Positions 1-8,854 of a stretch of DNA of 64,000 nucleotides are shown in pieces. The stretch is from contig NZ_MDFN01000021.1 of the NCBI RefSeq assembly GCF_001730525.1, forward strand, positions 22,140 to 86,139, read 5' to 3'. A program made the translations under genes and the position numbers. Within the stretch, counting starts at the first letter, position 1. The number at the start of each line of letters is the position of its first letter. The notes beneath the pieces were generated by a model that was not told the DNA's origin, made no database searches, and saw nothing but the letters and a program-made list of their open reading frames with translations. This stretch comes from Arcticibacter eurypsychrophilus. Lineage in GTDB: Bacteria > Bacteroidota > Bacteroidia > Sphingobacteriales > Sphingobacteriaceae.

Positions 1-209
1 ATTTTGCCCTGAGAGTACACCTTTTCATAAACTACCATCAATCGATCATTACTTTCATGCCAAGTATCTGTACTCAATTCACTTTGTACCCATAGAAAGA
101 TAAGTAAGCTACACGCAAGTCCTACTGATAGACCTACAATATTGATTAAAGTTTGAACCTTGTCTTTCAGCATGTTACGATACGCTGTCTTAAGATAATT
201 TACTATCAT
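1..209 (-). CDS. ABC transporter permease (FtsX/MacB-like), N-terminal part only
   Basis: Reading the minus strand from the ATG at 209-207 gives 69 codons that run off the left edge of the window. The translation begins MIVNYLKTAYRNMLKDK, followed by a hydrophobic segment around residues 22-42 (INIVGLSVGLACSLLIFLWV). This is the standard opening of the Bacteroidota MacB/FtsX-type permeases: a short amphipathic head, then a first transmembrane helix rich in Gly and Leu with a GLSxGLAC pattern, before a periplasmic domain. Such permeases act in the inner membrane, usually in peptide, lipid or antimicrobial efflux, but the substrate cannot be read from this fragment. The gene appears intact at its 5' end, so the rearranged segment to its right did not cut into it. 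Confidence 0.75.
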   Translation of the reverse strand, partial: MIVNYLKTAYRNMLKDKVQTLINIVGLSVGLACSLLIFLWVQSELSTDTWHESNDRLMVVYEKVYSQGK

Positions 210-509
210 AGGTTAAGGTTAGTATTTCTATGTTATATATTAAATGTAGTTGAAAATGATCGACAGTTTAGGTTACAAGTTTATATGGTCAATATAAACA
301 TATTTGCTAGCATATTAATTTATTTTTAAAAAAAATAGGTATTTGGTTTTAGTCTCAGAGAAATCGCTTTAACGGTGCTTTCTTTGTCAGCCTGAGTCGC
401 CTTTATTTAATTTCCAGAAATAAAATAAAGGAGTTGTATTTTTATGTTTTAAATCAATAGCGTCCTAAATGCAAAAAGAGAAAGGAAAAGTTTTAACACA
501 AAGTTACCT
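210..509. other. Intergenic stretch with an AT-rich hairpin, left flank of the transposase fragment
   Basis: No coding signal is seen here. Bases 400-413 and 418-431 form a 13-of-14 inverted repeat around a four-base loop (CCAG), with arms like CCTTTATTT/AAATAAAGG. It could be a terminator or a structure near the left end of the truncated insertion element. I could not identify the terminal inverted repeat of that element, because its right end is missing and there is nothing to pair it with. Confidence 0.35.
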
Positions 510-753
510 TTGTGGTGCAAAAAACAATCCTCCTTTCTCGATGATAAACATAACATTATTTCACGGATTATATCAAAGTTGGACCGTTCAAAGTTCAACA
601 AGCTTTCTTTAGCCAAAGGAACAGACAAGCACAATAAAGGGTATAACAGCTGGACGCATTTGGTGTCGATGCTTTTCTGCCAATTTGTGAATAGTCAATC
701 GGTACGAGATATTAGTAACGGACTTCGCTCAGCTACGGGCAACTTAAATCATA
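510..753 (+). pseudogene. IS4-like transposase, N-terminal fragment
   Basis: About 80 residues resemble the N-terminal DUF4372 domain that precedes the catalytic domain in many Bacteroidota IS4-family transposases. The features seen are a basic start, KFNKL, then the YNSWTHLVSMLFCQF stretch, followed by SVRDISNGLRSATGNLNH. Homology stops at the His codon near 750-752; the frame then runs into antisense of the neighbouring reverse-transcriptase fragment and stops at 827. The whole DDE catalytic domain is therefore absent and the protein must be non-functional. The first in-frame start is a TTG at 510. It is a remnant of an insertion element cut by a later rearrangement. Confidence 0.7.
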
Positions 754-755
754 TC

Positions 756-1120
756 ATCGTTCTTGAGTATAAAACCGAACCGCTTTCACCATTAATTCAT
801 GATCAATATTATCATAGAACCCCTTGATATCCATATAAATCACCCATGCAGCTTTAAAACACCTCTGCGTGGCAGTATTGATTGCCTGATGAGCATTCTT
901 GTCCCTTCGGTACCCGTAACTATCCGAGTGAAATAAATGGTCTATCTTAGGTCCCATAAAATGTTTGACCACTTGTTGTGCAACTCGATCGGCTACAGTA
1001 GGAATCTCTAAACTTCTAGAACCTCCTGATTTCTTGGGTATTTTCACCTCCTTTACTGGAGATGGAAAATAACTTCCCGAACTCATGCGGTTCCATAATT
1101 TATACAAATTCTTTTGCAAG
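756..1120 (-). pseudogene. Group II intron-type reverse transcriptase/maturase, internal fragment
   Basis: On the minus strand about 120 residues match the early RT blocks of group II intron-encoded proteins: [16 protein letters not shown], the KIPKKSGGSRSLEIPTVADRVAQ block, and DSYGYRRDKNAHQA followed by YMDIKGFYDNIDHELM, which carries the first catalytic aspartate. It lacks the protein's real N-terminus and everything after FYTQER, including the YADD motif, the X/maturase domain and any endonuclease domain. No intron RNA domain V is recognisable nearby. The fragment is sandwiched between the transposase remnant (junction about 752-757) and the histidine kinase (junction about 1110-1122). 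It is dead. Confidence 0.8.
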
Positions 1121-2701
1121 TTCCAGCAGCAGGAACAAGCGGCAAGGGAAGAGGCAGAAAAGGCCAATCAAGCCAAAAGTATTTTTCTTGCTACGATGAG
1201 CCATGAGATTCGCACGCCTATGAATGGTGTGTTGGGTATGGCTTCGCTGCTTCATGAAACGTCTTTGAACACAGAACAGGCTGAATATGTTGAAACAATA
1301 AGAAACAGCGGTGAAACGCTTATGAATGTGATTAATGATGTGCTGGATTTTTCTAAGATTGAATCTGGTAAACTGGATCTTGACCCGCATGAATTTAATT
1401 TACGGCATTGCATTGAAGAAGTAATGGATCTTTTTGCAGGTAAAGCAGCGCTGAATGGGATTGACCTGGTATACCAAATTGGTAGCGATATTCCTCTAAA
1501 CTTACTGGCCGATAGTATGAGATTGAAACAGGTTTTGATTAACCTGATCGGTAATGCAGTTAAGTTTACGCATAAGGGTGAAATATTTCTTGATGTAAGC
1601 TCGAACAGAAGAGGCTTGGATGAAGAATTAATTGAACTGGTATTCCAGGTAAAAGACACAGGCATTGGGATACCACAGGAGAAGTTAACTGACTTGTTTA
1701 ATGCATTTACTCAAGTTGATTCGTCCACTACTCGAAAATATGGTGGTAGTGGGCTTGGCCTGGCTATAAGTTTAAGACAGGTTGAACTGATGGGGGGAGA
1801 AATATCCGTTAAGAGCAAGATCAATGAGGGTACTTCTTTTTATTTTGGTATTCAGGTTCAGATCAGTCATCAGCAGATGTTCCATCATACACGGTGTTTC
1901 ATGACAGCAAAAGAGGGCAAACGCATTCTTGTAGTGGATGATAACCAAACTAACAGGAAGATTCTACAAATGCAGTTGGAGCAATGGCACCTGGTTCCGG
2001 TGATGGCCTCTTCTGCTGCTGAGGCACTCCTGTTGTTAGATCAAAAAGGCTTCGATCTGGTGTTGACTGATATGCAGATGCCGGAAATGGATGGTGTTCA
2101 GCTTGCAGAGCTGATCAGGGCAAAGAATGCTTTGTTACCTATTATTCTCCTCAGTTCTATCGGCGATGAAACACGTAATAAATATCCTCATCTTTTTAAT
2201 TTTGTACTCACTAAACCAGTGAAGCAGCAGCAGTTGTGTAGTGTTATACAGATGGGACTGGAGCAGCAATTTCATGTCTTGGAAACACAAATTTATAAAG
2301 CATCTTTGATGAATGCTGAATTTGCATCCAATAATCCATTACGCATCCTGGTAGCTGAAGATAACCTAATCAATCAAAAGCTGATCGTAAGGATATTAAA
2401 TAAATTAGGATATGAACCGGTTGTTGCGCAAAATGGAATGGAAGTTCTTGCTTTGTTACTCATTCACACATTTGATTTGATCTTGATGGATGTACAAATG
2501 CCAGAATTGGACGGTCTGGAAACTACAAGATCTATTCGGAGCACCGATATGATTCAGCCGGTGATTATAGCAATGACTGCTAATGCGATGCTTGAGGACA
2601 AAGAAATGTGTTTATTGGCGGGAATGGATGATTACTTATCAAAACCCCTTCATATTGAGAGTTTATTATCGGTACTGTCAGGGATTTCAGAAAAGCTATA
2701 A
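1085..2701 (+). CDS. Hybrid sensor histidine kinase, 5'-truncated (HisKA-HATPase-REC-REC)
   Basis: From about base 1120 this is a classical hybrid kinase. A coiled linker ([19 protein letters not shown]) leads to the dimerisation/phosphoacceptor helix with [11 protein letters not shown] (His40 counted from 1085), an ATPase domain with DTGIGIP and GGSGLGLAI, then two receiver domains whose phosphoacceptor aspartates are near residue 329 ([11 protein letters not shown]) and 469 ([11 protein letters not shown]). The sensor part normally found upstream is missing: the first ten codons from the ATG at 1085 are antisense of the reverse-transcriptase fragment. If translated it would be a cytosolic kinase without an input domain. 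It is either a decaying gene or a constitutive phosphorelay component. There is no HPt domain. Confidence 0.85.
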   Translation: MRFHNLYKFFCKFQQQEQAAREEAEKANQAKSIFLATMSHEIRTPMNGVLGMASLLHETSLNTEQAEYVETIRNSGETLMNVINDVLDFSKIESGKLDLDPHEFNLRHCIEEVMDLFAGKAALNGIDLVYQIGSDIPLNLLADSMRLKQVLINLIGNAVKFTHKGEIFLDVSSNRRGLDEELIELVFQVKDTGIGIPQEKLTDLFNAFTQVDSSTTRKYGGSGLGLAISLRQVELMGGEISVKSKINEGTSFYFGIQVQISHQQMFHHTRCFMTAKEGKRILVVDDNQTNRKILQMQLEQWHLVPVMASSAAEALLLLDQKGFDLVLTDMQMPEMDGVQLAELIRAKNALLPIILLSSIGDETRNKYPHLFNFVLTKPVKQQQLCSVIQMGLEQQFHVLETQIYKASLMNAEFASNNPLRILVAEDNLINQKLIVRILNKLGYEPVVAQNGMEVLALLLIHTFDLILMDVQMPELDGLETTRSIRSTDMIQPVIIAMTANAMLEDKEMCLLAGMDDYLSKPLHIESLLSVLSGISEKL

Positions 2702-2754
2702 ACAGGTATTTCGCTAATTAAAAGCATCATGGTTGGTGTTGCCTTTTTATTGCT

Positions 2755-3465
2755 TTAATCCTTTTGAAAGACCAGGAAGTGCTGTATGGGCATAAACTGA
2801 CCATTTTGAACGATGTGGTATCCGTTTGCTTCCAATTCTTTGCGGACTTGCTTTACGCTCATCTTGTTTTCTGTTTTTATTGCTACTGACGGATCTTCCT
2901 GTTTATACTCGATTAGAAGTAGCTTGCCGTTTGGTTTTAGAGCTTGTTTGATCGATTGAAGGAATTCATGTGGATAGAGGAGCTCATGGTATACATCAAC
3001 CAGGATAGCCAGATCAATAGTGCCAGCTGGAAGATTAGGAGACTTCTCCCCTCCTTTAACTACTGCGACATTAGTAAACATAAACTCTGTAGCTTTCTTT
3101 TTTAAGTATGAAAGGGCATCATTCTGAATTTCTACCGCATATACTTTTCCTTCTCTTACTTTAGGTGCGATATGAAAAGTGTAGAATCCTGAACCTGCAC
3201 CTATATCAGCTACTACACTGTTTTTTGCTACAGGTAATTTTGAGATTGCCAGGTTTGTGTTTTCTTCTATTGAACGGCTATTGCGTTCCAACCATGCTAA
3301 GCCTTCAAAGCTCATGATCTGAGCTATTTCCCGTCCCATATAAACTTTACCTGTACCATTTTCGGATGGGTCTTTAAAGCTATAGGTGCCTGTTGCTTTC
3401 TGAGCGAAAGTGCTGATGCTTAGCACCATTAGGCATAAAACGGATATAATTTTTGATTGTATCAT
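2755..3465 (-). CDS. Class I SAM-dependent methyltransferase-like protein with a signal peptide
   Basis: The protein has 236 residues. Residues 1-21 form a clear Sec signal peptide (hydrophobic core CLMVLSIST, cleavage after FAQ). The rest is a Rossmann methyltransferase: motif I VVADIGAGSGFYT, acidic motif II VYAVEIQ, motif IV LAILVDVYHELLYP, and a LKPNGKLLLIEY post-motif. It resembles methyltransferases of small molecules or lipids. An exported SAM enzyme is odd because SAM is not expected in the periplasm, so it may have changed function, fold before export, or use another ligand. It is a single gene, convergent with the upstream kinase and divergent from the TonB receptor gene. Confidence 0.75.
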   Translation of the reverse strand: MIQSKIISVLCLMVLSISTFAQKATGTYSFKDPSENGTGKVYMGREIAQIMSFEGLAWLERNSRSIEENTNLAISKLPVAKNSVVADIGAGSGFYTFHIAPKVREGKVYAVEIQNDALSYLKKKATEFMFTNVAVVKGGEKSPNLPAGTIDLAILVDVYHELLYPHEFLQSIKQALKPNGKLLLIEYKQEDPSVAIKTENKMSVKQVRKELEANGYHIVQNGQFMPIQHFLVFQKD

Positions 3466-3728
3466 AGGCTTTTTACTATAAGACCAATGATGAAAATATG
3501 TTTTAAATTATTAGAGAGTAACTTTTTTGGCTTTTAAACGTCTTAATTGGAGATTTACTTTTTAAGTTTTGAAAATTTATGAAAGATAATTATGGGTCCT
3601 TTTTTAAAATATAAAATACATATCACCAGGAAAAACTGCTGCTTATTAAGACTCTTTTTTTAATACTTCCTTCCTTTTGCCTTAGGATATGATGAAAGGC
3701 CATTTTCTATAACACAATTTATCTATTC

Positions 3729-6059
3729 ATGATACAAAAGACTTATATCTTTTTAATCTTCATTTTTTGCTTAATCTCCCCAATCTTTGCACAACAAAGA
3801 TTTACAGTAAGCGGAACTATAAGAGATGCTGAAACGGGCGAAACACTGATTGGGGCTACGGTACGGATACAGGGAAATTCGCAGTCGCCTAGTACATCAA
3901 GTAATGCGTATGGGTTTTACTCCTTGTCAGGAAATAGTGGAGAATACATGGTTAGGGTGACTTATACGGGTTACCAGACTTTTAGCCAAAAAATCGTGTT
4001 GAATTCATCTCTTAAACTTAATATTGAACTTAAAACTAATAAAGCGGTGTTGGATGAAGTGGTCATCTCTTCGCGCAGCCGTAAGGATGAGAATGTACGC
4101 AGTCCGCAAATGGGATTAGATAAACTTGATATGAAGGCACTGGATAATGTACCTGTATTATTTGGTGAGAAGGATATACTGAAAACTATTCAGTTGCTGC
4201 CTGGAGTAAAGTCTGGTGGAGAAGGAAATACAGGCTTTTTTGTGAGGGGTGGTGCTGCCGATCAGAACTTAATCTTACTGGATGAGGCAACGGTGTATAA
4301 CTCATCTCATCTGCTAAGCTTTTTTTCTACCTTTAATTCAGATGCCATCAAGGATGTAAGTCTCTATAAAGGAGGAATGCCTGCACAATATGGCGGTCGT
4401 TTATCTTCTGTATTGGATGTAAAGATGCAGGATGGCAACAACAAGGAGTTTGGTGTTCAAGGCGGAATTGGACTGATTGCATCACGTTTAAAGTTGGAAG
4501 GGCCTATCGTAAAAGATAAAGGTTCATTTATGATCAGTGCCCGTCGTACTTATATTGATGTGTTGCTTAAGGCATCCAAGGATTCTGCCTTAAACACCAC
4601 TACACTCAATTTTTATGATATTAATGCCAAAGCGAATTATAAATTTAATGATAGGAACACCGTATACCTATCGGGTTATTTTGGAAAGGATAATATTGGT
4701 ATTCGTGATCTGTTTGCAAATGACTGGGGAAACACAACAGCTACTGTTCGCCTGAACCATGTGTTTAACAACAGGTTGTTTTCGAATACCTCATTCATTT
4801 ATAACAAATATAATTATACGATTGAACTGCTGGATGAAGATAACAATGCTCGGGTGTCTTCGTTGATCAGGGATTATAATTTTAAAGAAGACCTGCAGTA
4901 TTTTAGTAATAAACACATCATCCGCTTCGGCATGCAGGCCACGCATCATCGTATTGCACCATCAGATATATCGACTTCGGGTAATTCTAGTTTTAATCCA
5001 AGTTCAGTGGAAAATCGTTATGGTCTTGAGCTTGCGGCATATGTGTCAGATGAGTGGAAGGTTAGTGATCATTTTAATTTATTATATGGTGTTCGGTTAA
5101 GCTCCTTTTCTTTATTAGGCCCCGGAACGATAAACACCTACGCTGCAAATGGGGATATTGAATCCTCTACAACTTATAAAAAAGGGGATTTTGTTAAAAC
5201 CTTTATTTATCTGGAACCTCGATTCTCGGCAAGCTATAGCATAAATGAAGAAAATTCTTTCAAAGCGTCCTATAACAGGAATACTCAAAATATCCATATT
5301 CTGACTAATGCCAACACGAGCTCTCCAACAGATCAATATGTAATGAGCAGCAATAATATTAGTCCTGAATTGGCAGATCAGGTTGCTGCAGGTTACTTTA
5401 AAAATTCGAGTGATAACTCATTTGAATTTTCAGCTGAAGTGTATTATAAATGGCTTCAAAACCAGATTGATTATAAGGACGGTGCTGAATTGACAGCCAA
5501 TGCTAATGTAGAGTCTGAATTGGTTTACGGCAAGGGTAGAGCATACGGTTTAGAATTATACGCCAAGAAAACGAAGGGGAAACTGACCGGATGGATCAGC
5601 TATACGCTAGCAAAAACTGAGCGTAGATTTGATGAAATTAATAAAGGCAACTATTTTCCTGCTAAACAGGATCGTACACATGACCTATCCCTGGTGGGAA
5701 TGTATGATTTGAGCAGTCGTTGGTCCCTTTCGGCTAATTACATATACAGTACCGGTAATGCGGTGACTTTCCCATCGGGAAAATATAACGTTGGAGGACT
5801 GACTACTTATTATTATACGGAGCGTAATGCTAACCGGATGCCTTTTACGAGCAGACTGGATATTAGTGCTACCTTGAAGGGAAAAGAAACAAAGAAGTTT
5901 AGTTCAAGTTGGAATTTTGGGGTATACAATGCGTTAAACCGCAAAAATCCTTATGCAATACAATTTCGGGATAAGGAGAATGATCCTACCAGAACCGAGG
6001 CTGTACAAGTATCTCTGTTTGGTATCATACCTTCAGTTACCTGGAACTTTAAATTTTAA
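3729..6059 (+). CDS. TonB-dependent outer membrane receptor with carboxypeptidase-like N-terminal domain
   Basis: The protein has 776 residues. A signal peptide (FIFCLISPIFAQ, cleaved near residue 22) precedes a CarboxypepD_reg-like beta sandwich at about 24-110 (TVSGTIRDAETGETLIGATV). A plug domain follows at about 130-235, with LLPGVKSGGEGNTGFFVRGG and GGMPAQYGGRLSSVLDVK, then a 22-strand type barrel ending in an aromatic residue (TWNFKF). Such receptors import a substrate across the outer membrane with TonB/ExbBD energy. The substrate is unknown; there is no SusD partner, but a DUF4249 lipoprotein gene starts three bases after the stop. That pairing is frequent in Bacteroidota and argues for one transport unit. 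There is no nearby anti-sigma/sigma pair. Confidence 0.88.
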   Translation: MIQKTYIFLIFIFCLISPIFAQQRFTVSGTIRDAETGETLIGATVRIQGNSQSPSTSSNAYGFYSLSGNSGEYMVRVTYTGYQTFSQKIVLNSSLKLNIELKTNKAVLDEVVISSRSRKDENVRSPQMGLDKLDMKALDNVPVLFGEKDILKTIQLLPGVKSGGEGNTGFFVRGGAADQNLILLDEATVYNSSHLLSFFSTFNSDAIKDVSLYKGGMPAQYGGRLSSVLDVKMQDGNNKEFGVQGGIGLIASRLKLEGPIVKDKGSFMISARRTYIDVLLKASKDSALNTTTLNFYDINAKANYKFNDRNTVYLSGYFGKDNIGIRDLFANDWGNTTATVRLNHVFNNRLFSNTSFIYNKYNYTIELLDEDNNARVSSLIRDYNFKEDLQYFSNKHIIRFGMQATHHRIAPSDISTSGNSSFNPSSVENRYGLELAAYVSDEWKVSDHFNLLYGVRLSSFSLLGPGTINTYAANGDIESSTTYKKGDFVKTFIYLEPRFSASYSINEENSFKASYNRNTQNIHILTNANTSSPTDQYVMSSNNISPELADQVAAGYFKNSSDNSFEFSAEVYYKWLQNQIDYKDGAELTANANVESELVYGKGRAYGLELYAKKTKGKLTGWISYTLAKTERRFDEINKGNYFPAKQDRTHDLSLVGMYDLSSRWSLSANYIYSTGNAVTFPSGKYNVGGLTTYYYTERNANRMPFTSRLDISATLKGKETKKFSSSWNFGVYNALNRKNPYAIQFRDKENDPTRTEAVQVSLFGIIPSVTWNFKF

Positions 6060-6062
6060 TTC

Positions 6063-6872
6063 ATGAGAAAACAGAGCATATATCAAATTTTATTTCTTGC
6101 AGCTACAATCAGTTTGTCTTCTTGTGAGAAAGTAATCGATGTTAAACTTGATTCTTCGGCCAATCAGGTGGTTATTGAAGGAAATATTACTGACCAGCAG
6201 GGACCCCAAACTATTAAGATTAGTCAATCTGTTCCCTATACAGACAGCAATGTTTATCCAGCTGTGACAGGTGCAGTGGTAACGGTTACAGATGATGCAG
6301 GTGGGTCTTGGTTGTTTAGCGAAGCACAACCAGGTAATTATTCCTTAGCGTCATTTAGAGGCGTGCCGGGACGCACCTATACGCTTCATGTAAATGCGAA
6401 CAATGTTACTTACACGGCCATGTCTACTATGCCTAAATCCGTAGCCCTTGATTCGCTCAGTGTGGATGTTATTTCATTTGGCGGGAATGAAAATAAACAG
6501 GTACAAGTGCATTTTAAAGATCCGGGAAACCAGATCAATCAGTACCTGTATTTCATGAAAATTAATGGAGTACAGGCCAAGAGTATTTTCGTTGAAAATG
6601 ATCGCTTTACAAACGGAAATGATATCTCAAGCGTGCTATTTTACTTTAGTGAAAATGATGATGAAGATTTAAAGTCTGGTGATCAGGTTGAAGTTGAAAT
6701 GCAAAGTATTGACAAAAGTATATTTACGTACTGGTTTACCCTGAGTCAGCAGACACAAAATGGTCCTGGCGGTGGTGTAACTCCTGGAAATCCGCCTTCT
6801 AATATTAACAATAACGCATTAGGGTATTTCAGTGCTCATACAACGGAGAGAAAGACTTTAACGATTGAATAA
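6063..6872 (+). CDS. DUF4249 family lipoprotein, partner of the upstream TonB receptor
   Basis: The protein has 269 residues. It has a lipoprotein signal (LFLAATISLSSC) with the lipid-carrying Cys near residue 21, then an Ig-like first domain (VVIEGNITDQQGPQTIKISQS, PAVTGAVVTVTDDAGG) typical of DUF4249. The second half is beta-rich and ends with a Gly/Pro-rich stretch around residues 235-250 and TTERKTLTIE. It is co-transcribed with the receptor gene (three-base gap). By family habit it probably sits on the outer membrane and works with the receptor; a biochemical function is not established and none is assigned here. Confidence 0.82.
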   Translation: MRKQSIYQILFLAATISLSSCEKVIDVKLDSSANQVVIEGNITDQQGPQTIKISQSVPYTDSNVYPAVTGAVVTVTDDAGGSWLFSEAQPGNYSLASFRGVPGRTYTLHVNANNVTYTAMSTMPKSVALDSLSVDVISFGGNENKQVQVHFKDPGNQINQYLYFMKINGVQAKSIFVENDRFTNGNDISSVLFYFSENDDEDLKSGDQVEVEMQSIDKSIFTYWFTLSQQTQNGPGGGVTPGNPPSNINNNALGYFSAHTTERKTLTIE

Positions 6873-7038
6873 AATATTGATACCTCCACTCCTAACGATA
6901 ATAGGATTTTTAGATTGCATTGCAATGATTAATGTTTCAGGATTTGCAATACCTTTACTGATAGTTGGTGGTTATACGGGATTATCACATGAATATATTT
7001 CGTAGAACCGCATAGCTTTAGAGATAACAAATTATCAC

Positions 7039-7551
7039 ATGTCGCAATATTTGGAAGTTTGGCAAAGAGGTCCGTTGCCTGATATTAATCCCCTCTTACA
7101 GCCTATAGCACATGCGCTACTTCAGGCAAGAGAAGAAATTAACGTATATATGAATGATTTTCCTGTCGAACTGCTTTGGTCTTGTCCAGCTGGAATGGCA
7201 TCTGTTGGCTTCCATTTACAGCATTTAAGTGGTGTGCTCGACCGGGTATTTACTTATGCTAAAGGGGAAGGTCTTTCAGAATCTCAATTTTCTCAGCTAC
7301 ATGAAGAAGGTAAAAATTCGGTTCATGGTTATGTAGTTAAAGAGTTGGTTAACAGATTTGAAAAGCAGGTATACCAAGCTTTAGAGCAACTAAAGGATAC
7401 AGCCGAAAATACCTTAACTGAGTATCGTGGAATAGGTCGTGCCGGCCTACCTTCTACCGTAATAGGCTTATTAGTTCATGGTGCAGAACATTCCATGCGT
7501 CATGTTGGTCAACTCATGGTTACCGCTGCTGTGCTGAAAAATGGCAATTAA
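7039..7551 (+). CDS. DinB-like four-helix protein
   Basis: The protein has 170 residues and is all helical, with three histidine-bearing helices in the DinB/YfiT layout: GFHLQHLSGVLDR near residues 57-69, KNSVHGY near 94-100, and VHGAEHSMRHVGQL near 146-159. In this superfamily the histidines bind a divalent metal; members include thiol transferases and many proteins of unknown role. The start is the ATG after a short AT-rich leader, and there is no strong ribosome site, as is normal here. It lies 166 bases after the DUF4249 gene, so it is probably a separate transcript. Confidence 0.7.
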   Translation: MSQYLEVWQRGPLPDINPLLQPIAHALLQAREEINVYMNDFPVELLWSCPAGMASVGFHLQHLSGVLDRVFTYAKGEGLSESQFSQLHEEGKNSVHGYVVKELVNRFEKQVYQALEQLKDTAENTLTEYRGIGRAGLPSTVIGLLVHGAEHSMRHVGQLMVTAAVLKNGN

Positions 7552-7622
7552 ATAATAAATAGTATACTTTACTAATTTACCTGATGATCAAGACAGGATT
7601 CTTTGATCGTGGGGATTTATAT

Positions 7623-8744
7623 ATGCGAAAAAGATTAATAAAAATAATGGCGATTCTATTTACTACTGTGTTTCTGATAGCTTTTGCTGTCCTAATTTTT
7701 ATGCGCCAACCTCAATTTGGTAAAAGTCCTTCAGGAAAACGTCTTGAACTTATGATGCAATCTCCAAACTACAGGGATGGGGCATTCCAAAACATTCATG
7801 ATACTCCTCAACTTACTGAAGGTTATAGCATGACTAAAATATTATATCAGTTTCTATTTAAGAAAACAGAGCGATTGCGCTCACTGGATTCCTTGCCATC
7901 TGTGAAAACTAATTTGCTGAATCTTACCCACGATAAAGATGTATTGGTCTGGTTTGGTCATTCTTCGTATTTTATGCAGATTGCGAATAAACGGTTTCTG
8001 GTTGACCCGGTTTTTAGTGGAAGCATCTCACCTATACCGGGTAGTGGTAAAGCATTTAAGGGAGCAGATATTTATACGGTAGATGACCTGCCTGAAATTG
8101 ACTACCTGTTTATCTCTCACGATCATTATGACCATATGGATTATGAAACTATAATCAAGTTAAGGTCTAAAGTAAAAAAAGTGATCTGTGGACTTGGTGT
8201 TGGAGCCCATTTTGAGCATTGGGGCTATTCAGCAGAAAATATAATTGAAAAGGACTGGGATCAACAGATTGATTTAGGTGATGGTTTTGTAGTCAACACA
8301 GCGTTCGGGCGTCATTTTTCAGGAAGAACATTTAAACGCAACGGTACTTTATGGATGTCTTATATTTTGAAAACACCTGACCTGAAAATATTCATAGGTG
8401 GAGATAGCGGGTATGATACACATTTTGCAGAAATCGGAAAGAAATATGGTCCCTTTGATCTGGCAATTTTAGAAAATGGGCAATATGGAGATGGTTGGAA
8501 ATATATCCACATGACATCACGAGAAGTGCTTCAAGCGGGAAAAGATTTGAATGCCAAACGAGTTTTCCCTGTTCATTCCTCTAAATTTGTATTAGCTAAT
8601 CATCCTTGGGACGAACCGCTAAAGGAAATAACCAAGCTTGCTCAATTGGAAGGCACTCCCCTGATTACACCGATGATAGGTGAAGTCGTATGTTTAATGG
8701 ATGATAAACAGATATTTACTCAATGGTGGAAGGGGGTGAACTAG
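7623..8744 (+). CDS. MBL-fold metallohydrolase (UlaG / NAPE-PLD-like), membrane-anchored
   Basis: About 373 residues from the ATG at 7623, which I prefer over the in-frame ATG at 7584 because it has a GGGG-containing site just upstream and starts directly with a membrane anchor (MRKRLIKIMAILFTTVFLI). The catalytic domain shows the zinc motif SHDHYDHMD, an early FGHSSY, NGTLW, GGDSGYDTHF carrying a metal-bridging Asp, and PVHSSKF near the C-terminus. This is the layout of UlaG lactonases and NAPE-type phospholipases. The anchor and family suggest action on a lipid or lactone outside the cytoplasm, but the substrate is not readable. Confidence 0.8.
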   Translation: MRKRLIKIMAILFTTVFLIAFAVLIFMRQPQFGKSPSGKRLELMMQSPNYRDGAFQNIHDTPQLTEGYSMTKILYQFLFKKTERLRSLDSLPSVKTNLLNLTHDKDVLVWFGHSSYFMQIANKRFLVDPVFSGSISPIPGSGKAFKGADIYTVDDLPEIDYLFISHDHYDHMDYETIIKLRSKVKKVICGLGVGAHFEHWGYSAENIIEKDWDQQIDLGDGFVVNTAFGRHFSGRTFKRNGTLWMSYILKTPDLKIFIGGDSGYDTHFAEIGKKYGPFDLAILENGQYGDGWKYIHMTSREVLQAGKDLNAKRVFPVHSSKFVLANHPWDEPLKEITKLAQLEGTPLITPMIGEVVCLMDDKQIFTQWWKGVN

Positions 8745-8770
8745 TGCTGTGTGCATGTTTTATAAAATCG

Positions 8771-8778
8771 TATCTTTG
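8771..8778 (+). promoter_or_regulatory. Putative -7 box (TATCTTTG) of the hyf-like operon
   Basis: TATCTTTG matches the Bacteroidota housekeeping -7 consensus TAnnTTTG. It lies about 75 bases before the first operon gene, in the only sizeable gap of the cluster. The expected -33 TTTG is only partly matched (TGTG at 8748-8751). Confidence 0.4.
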
Positions 8779-8854
8779 ACTCGTAGAATATTTTAAATCT
8801 TAATCTAAGTATTTTACAATATACTTTTTCCAAAGTGCATTTTATTTACAATAA

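Noticed and set aside
449..634. Minus-strand 61-residue open frame over the transposase start
   Set aside because: It is the antisense shadow of the transposase fragment, with no family match or start signal.
756..1120. Retron or diversity-generating retroelement
   Set aside because: The sequence is of the group II intron RT type (YRRDKNAHQA, DIKGFYDNID), only a fragment, and there is no msr/msd-like RNA, template repeat or variable repeat.
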